NCBI GenBank assembly: GCA_937901915.1
Contig: CALGUD010000064.1
Location: 1 to 12,464 of the forward strand
From: an uncultured Flavobacteriaceae bacterium
Lineage (GTDB): Bacteria; Bacteroidota; Bacteroidia; Flavobacteriales; Flavobacteriaceae
Length of the DNA: 12,464 bases
Direction of reading: 5' to 3'
Shown here: positions 8,030 to 12,464 of the stretch, in pieces
Position numbering within the stretch: position 1 is the first letter of the stretch
Layout: every line of letters begins with the position of its first letter
Notes under the pieces: model-generated
The model's database searches: none
What the model was told of the DNA's origin: nothing
The model's input: only the letters and a program-made list of their open reading frames with translations
Made by a program: the position numbers and the translations under genes

Positions 8030-11000
8030 ATGAAAAAGCTATTATTTTTTATTGTTTTATTTTTTTTACTAGGTTTTGCACAGGGCTTTTCTCAGCATAA
8101 ATACAAATTGGAATATGATTTAATGTTTTATCCAAGTGAAACTAACCAAACTTTTTCTATGTATTCTCAGGGAGCTTGGGGACAGTCAGCGTATAATGAA
8201 ATTATATACATAATGTTTGGTAATCAACCAACTAGGATAACCAAAGATGAGGTTATAACTACTTTGAATCCCATAGAGTCCTTTTATTATTATTCGTATT
8301 ACTATAGTCCAGGCACAGATGAAGGATGTGATATGGAAGATTTTGTTGATTATACCAATTATTGCATTAATGATTGGACAAGTTTGCAACTTTGTTTTGT
8401 TCCACAAACTTATACAAAAGGTTTTACTTTAATACCTATACCAAATGATATTCGTAGCAATAATGATACTTCTAGTCCAATCAATACCTGTGAAAGTAGA
8501 ACTATTACGGTTACAGATACCAACACAAGTTGTGAGCTTAGTTATTCCGTAGAGGCATCATATGAAGACAAACATGGTAGTCAACGGAATGAAACAATAT
8601 TAGGATATGGACGACATTCAAATAGTTACACATTTTATTATTCAGATTTTGATGACTTATCAACCCAGGGTTCTGTGACGCTTCAGGTGCATTATGTAGA
8701 AGATCCTCAGAATAATAATGAAAGATCACTTCCACTTATATATACTTATACAGATTGCTCCCCCCGGCTTTTACCAGAGCAGCCTAAGGCTATAGATGGG
8801 AACTGTAGTTACAGTAATGATGGTAGTTTTACGGCAGAATTTGAAAGAGAATTAATTGCTTCTAAAGATGAACGAATGCTTGTGTATGTTGAAAAGCATA
8901 ATCCAGATGCAGGCCCTGTAACAGATGAAAATGCCTGGGATTTTAATGATGGTGAAACATATATAGTAACAACCACAGCGTCATCGGATATTTCCATGCC
9001 CGGCAGTACTTTAAACTGGCCTGGAGTATTGTCTGAGGGCACATACCGTTTACGTTGGGTGTCTAAGTATGGGGTTGACCCAACGACCAATCCCAACAGT
9101 GATGAAGAAAGTGATTCATTTAAGATTTCAGCCCCGGACCCTATTACCTTTACTTCTTCTCATGCCAATGAAACATGTCCGGGCAGTGAGGATGGTACTA
9201 TAACGTTCAGTAATGTGCAGGGGGGCACGCCCCCTTATTGGTATTCTATAGAAAACGGAGCTGCCGGAAGTTGGCGAAACACACCCTCATTTTCTGGTTT
9301 GTCCGATGGAAATTATACACTGGTGGTAAGTGATCATGATAATAATGAGGATAACCGTTGTTTCTCACAAGAAGATGATGTGCTGGAAGAAAGAAATATT
9401 ACTCTTACCGACCCTCCAGGTGCCCCCCAGATAGTAGCAGGTCCCTTTGCAGTCACACTACCTACAGTCCATGGCGGGAACTGGTCTATCAATGTCTCGG
9501 CCACGGGAGGTATTGGAGATTCATATGAGTATACCTGGACAAAAACCTCCGGTCCTGCCACATTTACTCCGAATGGAGATATGATTACAGGTAAAGGAGA
9601 AGGTACTTTTACGGTAAGTGTTTCAGATGATAGAGGTTGCGCATCCTTGGAAGAGACTTTTACAATTACAGAACCTGCCCGTTTGGAGATTGACTTTAAA
9701 CCGGTGCCTATAGACTGTTATGGAGGAACAGGTACTATAGAGGCCCAGGGAATGGGAGGGTTCCTTGCACCTGATGATGATTATGAATATTCGTGGAGTG
9801 ATGACCCTACAACTGATCCTATAAGGTACAACTTACCCCCGGGAACTTATACGGTAACAGTCACAGATTCTAACAATAATTCCGAAACTAAAAGCCTTGA
9901 ATTACGAGCGCCTGATGAACTGGTAGTAGTTCCCGAACTCACGATGGTAAACTGTCGTGACGGAGATACGGGGGCTATCACTTTAGACATTTCAGGAGGC
10001 CCGGAGGAGGAATATACTGTAATTTGGACCAAAGGAGGTGACAACATTTATTCGGCCACAGGATCATCAATCAACAGTTTAACAGCCGGCATTTATTTTT
10101 ATGAAGTAACCTCGGGTAAATGTAAAGTAAATAACTGGGATACAGGCATAAAGATCGATGAACCAGTGAATGAACTCACAGTCACCGAAAACCAGGACGC
10201 CCATATAAACAACAACATCTACGGAGGTTCCATAGGTGAACTGGAGATAACAACAGCGGGAGGTACAGGCAGTTATGAGTATAGCTGGACCCGGGATGAT
10301 GACCCTTTTACTCCCCAGATAGGCTTAACAGCTACACATCTCATCAATTTACCGGCGGGAGAGTACCAGGTAATAGTAAAAGATGAGAAAGGTTGTGAAG
10401 CTAATTTGTCTGATCCTATTCGTATTGAGGAACCACCTCCATTGTCTATTTCAGACATCATCCCAACCCACGTGAACTGTTTTGGAGAAAGCACCGGGAG
10501 TATTGCTCTCACGGTAACAGGTGGTATTGGCGAATATACATATGAATGGAGTAAATCAGATAATGACGATTTTTCAGCACCAAACACGAATGAAATAACC
10601 GGATTATCCCAGGGTACTTACGAAGTAACCGTTACCGATGAATCAGAGGTGGCTAAGACTTCTACTACTGTGGTAATTAATCAACAGGCTCAGATACAAA
10701 TTACTCATACGCAAGAAGACAATATTTGTTACAACGACAACCTGGGAAGCATAGACCTAACAGTAACAGGAGGTGTAGCACCTTACACATACCTATGGAG
10801 TAACGGAGAAACCACCCAGGATATTTCAGGGTTACAAACCGGCCCTTATACAGTAGAGGTTACAGATGCTTTGGGATGTACCAGCAACCATGAAGTCACC
10901 ATCGGCCAACCCGATGATGCAGTGGGTTTAAATTATATAGATATTACTCAAATCACAGCTTACGGCTATAACGATGGAGCAATAGACATTACCGTTACCG

Positions 11001-12464
11001 GAGGTGAACCCCCTTATGCATATGAATGGTTTTCCGATAACGGGTTTAAATCAGAGGATGAAGATATTTCAGGTTTAGCTCCGGGAGATTATACCCTCGT
11101 TGTTTATGATGCTAATTATGAAGCCTCAGAAAGTACAGCCTGTACCATTATGGAAGAATTTAAGATCAGGGAACCTGGCGAATTGTTAGTTAACATCTCC
11201 GAAGAATATTCACTTTTTTGTTACGGGGATCAGAATGGGGAGTTACTGGCAAACGTTACCGGAGGTGTAACCACATATAGTTATCAATGGTATCGTATTG
11301 AAAATGGAATTGCTTTAGATCAGAACATCCAAAGTCCTTTCATTACAGATATCGGCCAAGGCCTCTACCGGGTAACGGTAACAGATGCCAATGAAATTAA
11401 AGTTACTTCAAAAGATTATAATTTAACCCAACCTGAAGAACTGGTTTTACAAACCCTAAGTACCACCCATGTTTTGTGCTATGGTGAAGCAACAGGAGCC
11501 ATTGATATGCAGGTCAGCGGCGGTGTGCTCCCCTATACCATCACCTGGAATGATGGAGCAACCACACTGGATAGAGACAATCTTACGGCCAATAGTTATA
11601 CCATTACGGTAGAAGATGGCCACGGATGTAAAAAGGAAACTACCGTAGAAATTATACATCCCTACCAGGAGTTACGTATAGACCAGATAGAGGTAACAGA
11701 TGTAACCCGTTTTGACGGAAGCGACGGAAGCCTTAGTGTAGCATTTAGTGGTGGCGCCAGTCCACATAGCATTACATGGACCCGGGAATCCACCCAAACT
11801 ATTCAAGGAAACACGCCCACCATTACTAACCTTATGGCAGGAGACTATACCTTAGTAATAGCAGATGCTAACGGTTGTAGTGTAAGCCAGACCTATAGTG
11901 TTACAGAACCCGATATTGTAGAAGCCACCCTTATAAACCCCACCTGTGCGGGTCTTTGTAATGCCAGCCTATCGCTTGTCATACTCGAAAGACCGGGTAA
12001 TTATACCTATACATGGAACACGGGTAGCACCTCCAGCACCATTACCGGCTTATGTGCAGGCACATATACAGTATCAATCGGAGGATTTGGCGGCCGTATT
12101 TTAGAACGTACTTATGAAATTATAGATCCGGCACCCCTTGTTGTTGACCTGGGTGAGGACAGAGTATTGTGCCAAGGACAAACCCATAGTATAAACGCAG
12201 CAATTTCTGATGCAGGGGCACAATATCAATGGACCTCAGAGACAGGATTCAGTAGTACCTCCCCACAAGTGGAATTGACACAGCCGGGGACCTATTCTTT
12301 AACAGTGACAAATTCCTTGGGCTGTATAGCAACTGATGCTATTACAATCAGCAGGACCACAGCGGTTATCGGAGCTGAGTTTGCAGTATCCTCTCAGGTA
12401 TTTACAGGCGAGAGTGTGGTATTGGTTGATTTAAGCAATCCATCCCCGGATGTACTGGAGTGGT
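8030..12464 (+). CDS. Giant SprB-like repeat surface protein (partial, 3' end outside window)
   Basis: An uninterrupted frame of 1478 codons runs off the right edge. Residues 1-22 are a Sec signal peptide (MKKLLFFIVLFF...GFSQ). Residues 23-371 are an unrecognised, partly Cys-containing region (seven Cys) without repeats. Residues 372-1372 are twelve SprB-like repeats of about 73-92 residues, with the pattern (C).G..G.I.....GG...Y.Y.W, then GL..G.Y.V.V.D..(G C), ending in E P or Q P before the next unit. Residues 1373-1446 (DLGEDRVLC...GC) and 1447 onward (opening of a PKD-like domain, V.D.SNPSPD..EW) resemble the later domains of type IX secreted proteins. SprB of Flavobacterium johnsoniae is a mobile gliding adhesin secreted by T9SS; orthology is not claimed. 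A C-terminal sorting domain is expected downstream but not visible. ATG 8030 is 11 bases after the FN3 gene and gives a complete signal peptide; AAAGAG just before it is a weak binding site at best. Confidence 0.88.
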   Translation, partial: MKKLLFFIVLFFLLGFAQGFSQHKYKLEYDLMFYPSETNQTFSMYSQGAWGQSAYNEIIYIMFGNQPTRITKDEVITTLNPIESFYYYSYYYSPGTDEGCDMEDFVDYTNYCINDWTSLQLCFVPQTYTKGFTLIPIPNDIRSNNDTSSPINTCESRTITVTDTNTSCELSYSVEASYEDKHGSQRNETILGYGRHSNSYTFYYSDFDDLSTQGSVTLQVHYVEDPQNNNERSLPLIYTYTDCSPRLLPEQPKAIDGNCSYSNDGSFTAEFERELIASKDERMLVYVEKHNPDAGPVTDENAWDFNDGETYIVTTTASSDISMPGSTLNWPGVLSEGTYRLRWVSKYGVDPTTNPNSDEESDSFKISAPDPITFTSSHANETCPGSEDGTITFSNVQGGTPPYWYSIENGAAGSWRNTPSFSGLSDGNYTLVVSDHDNNEDNRCFSQEDDVLEERNITLTDPPGAPQIVAGPFAVTLPTVHGGNWSINVSATGGIGDSYEYTWTKTSGPATFTPNGDMITGKGEGTFTVSVSDDRGCASLEETFTITEPARLEIDFKPVPIDCYGGTGTIEAQGMGGFLAPDDDYEYSWSDDPTTDPIRYNLPPGTYTVTVTDSNNNSETKSLELRAPDELVVVPELTMVNCRDGDTGAITLDISGGPEEEYTVIWTKGGDNIYSATGSSINSLTAGIYFYEVTSGKCKVNNWDTGIKIDEPVNELTVTENQDAHINNNIYGGSIGELEITTAGGTGSYEYSWTRDDDPFTPQIGLTATHLINLPAGEYQVIVKDEKGCEANLSDPIRIEEPPPLSISDIIPTHVNCFGESTGSIALTVTGGIGEYTYEWSKSDNDDFSAPNTNEITGLSQGTYEVTVTDESEVAKTSTTVVINQQAQIQITHTQEDNICYNDNLGSIDLTVTGGVAPYTYLWSNGETTQDISGLQTGPYTVEVTDALGCTSNHEVTIGQPDDAVGLNYIDITQITAYGYNDGAIDITVTGGEPPYAYEWFSDNGFKSEDEDISGLAPGDYTLVVYDANYEASESTACTIMEEFKIREPGELLVNISEEYSLFCYGDQNGELLANVTGGVTTYSYQWYRIENGIALDQNIQSPFITDIGQGLYRVTVTDANEIKVTSKDYNLTQPEELVLQTLSTTHVLCYGEATGAIDMQVSGGVLPYTITWNDGATTLDRDNLTANSYTITVEDGHGCKKETTVEIIHPYQELRIDQIEVTDVTRFDGSDGSLSVAFSGGASPHSITWTRESTQTIQGNTPTITNLMAGDYTLVIADANGCSVSQTYSVTEPDIVEATLINPTCAGLCNASLSLVILERPGNYTYTWNTGSTSSTITGLCAGTYTVSIGGFGGRILERTYEIIDPAPLVVDLGEDRVLCQGQTHSINAAISDAGAQYQWTSETGFSSTSPQVELTQPGTYSLTVTNSLGCIATDAITISRTTAVIGAEFAVSSQVFTGESVVLVDLSNPSPDVLEW
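9143..12145 (+). repeat. Twelve tandem SprB-like protein repeats
   Basis: Unit limits by codon are 9143-9418, 9422-9691, 9692-9928, 9929-10183, 10184-10450, 10451-10702, 10703-10930, 10931-11191, 11192-11449, 11450-11680, 11681-11926 and 11927-12145. The units are clearly homologous in protein (GG...Y.Y.W and G.Y.V.V.D) but divergent in DNA, so this is an old array rather than a recent slippage product. Cysteine presence follows a three-unit cycle. Units 1, 4, 7 and 10 have an early and a late Cys; units 2, 5, 8 and 11 have only the late one; units 3, 6, 9 and 12 have the early one but not the late one. Unit 12 carries two extra Cys. Units 6, 7 and 10 are closest to the canonical motif. Confidence 0.85.
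12146..12464 (+). other. Ig/PKD-like domain and start of a PKD-like domain in the giant protein
   Basis: Codons 12146-12367 encode a domain opening DLGEDRVLCQGQ and closing with a Y-S-L-T-V-T-N strand and GC. This layout is common in the C-terminal halves of Bacteroidota secreted proteins. It lacks the GG...Y.Y.W signature of the preceding repeats, although a Y.W pair is kept. From 12368 the sequence (ending ...SPDVLEW) looks like the first strands of a PKD domain, cut by the window edge. The change of domain type suggests the repeat array has ended and the C-terminal region is being approached. Confidence 0.6.

Noticed and set aside
10273..10587. Reverse-strand open frame of 104 codons, with similar ones at 8809-9096, 9334-9561 and 9847-10047
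   Set aside because: These recur at the same place relative to successive SprB-like units and come from the repeated codons on the other strand; none has a start context or protein-like features.
9143..12145. CRISPR array or DNA-level tandem repeat
   Set aside because: The repetition is in the protein only. Units vary in length and share no long identical DNA, and there is no constant repeat with regular spacers.

Overview
The window comes from a Bacteroidota genome, most likely a member of the Flavobacteriia. The support is an AT-rich sequence with almost no Shine-Dalgarno signals, long secreted proteins with Lys-Lys-Leu type signal peptides, and a giant cell-surface protein built of SprB-like repeats, a family associated with type IX secretion and gliding. 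Every gene I can support reads on the + strand; I found no RNA gene, CRISPR array or transposase gene.

Layout. Positions 1-99 are the last 32 codons of an unidentified gene. A gene-free 185-base gap follows, in which I see no convincing promoter or terminator. Positions 285-836 encode a small, very AT-rich two-span membrane protein. Positions 887-5692 encode a 1601-residue exported, beta-rich protein with a bacterial Ig-like (SbsA/Big_5-type) domain near residues 1126-1252. The 223-base gap at 5693-5915 holds a 127-bp nested palindromic element (5711-5837) that looks like a MITE or genome-wide palindromic repeat. It is followed by an unusually perfect ribosome binding site and a 13-codon leader frame. 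Positions 5916-8018 encode an exported 700-residue protein made of about six fibronectin type III-like domains, apparently started at TTG. Eleven bases later, at 8030, a giant surface protein begins and runs off the right edge with 1478 codons visible. It has a signal peptide, about 350 residues of unrecognised N-terminal region, twelve SprB-like repeats, one related Ig/PKD-like domain and the start of a PKD-like domain.

The genes from 887 onward look like one exported set: two large Sec-dependent proteins without a visible C-terminal sorting signal, then a giant modular protein. The tight 11-base spacing supports cotranscription of the last two. Their joint role is inferred, not shown. A cell-surface structure or adhesin with dedicated accessory proteins is the most economical reading, and the missing downstream genes would be decisive.

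The most striking observation is in the repeat array. Cysteines follow a strict three-repeat register (two cysteines, late cysteine only, early cysteine only) through four consecutive triplets, and the next domain begins the pattern again. This implies a higher-order structural unit of three repeats with alternating intra-domain and inter-domain disulfides.
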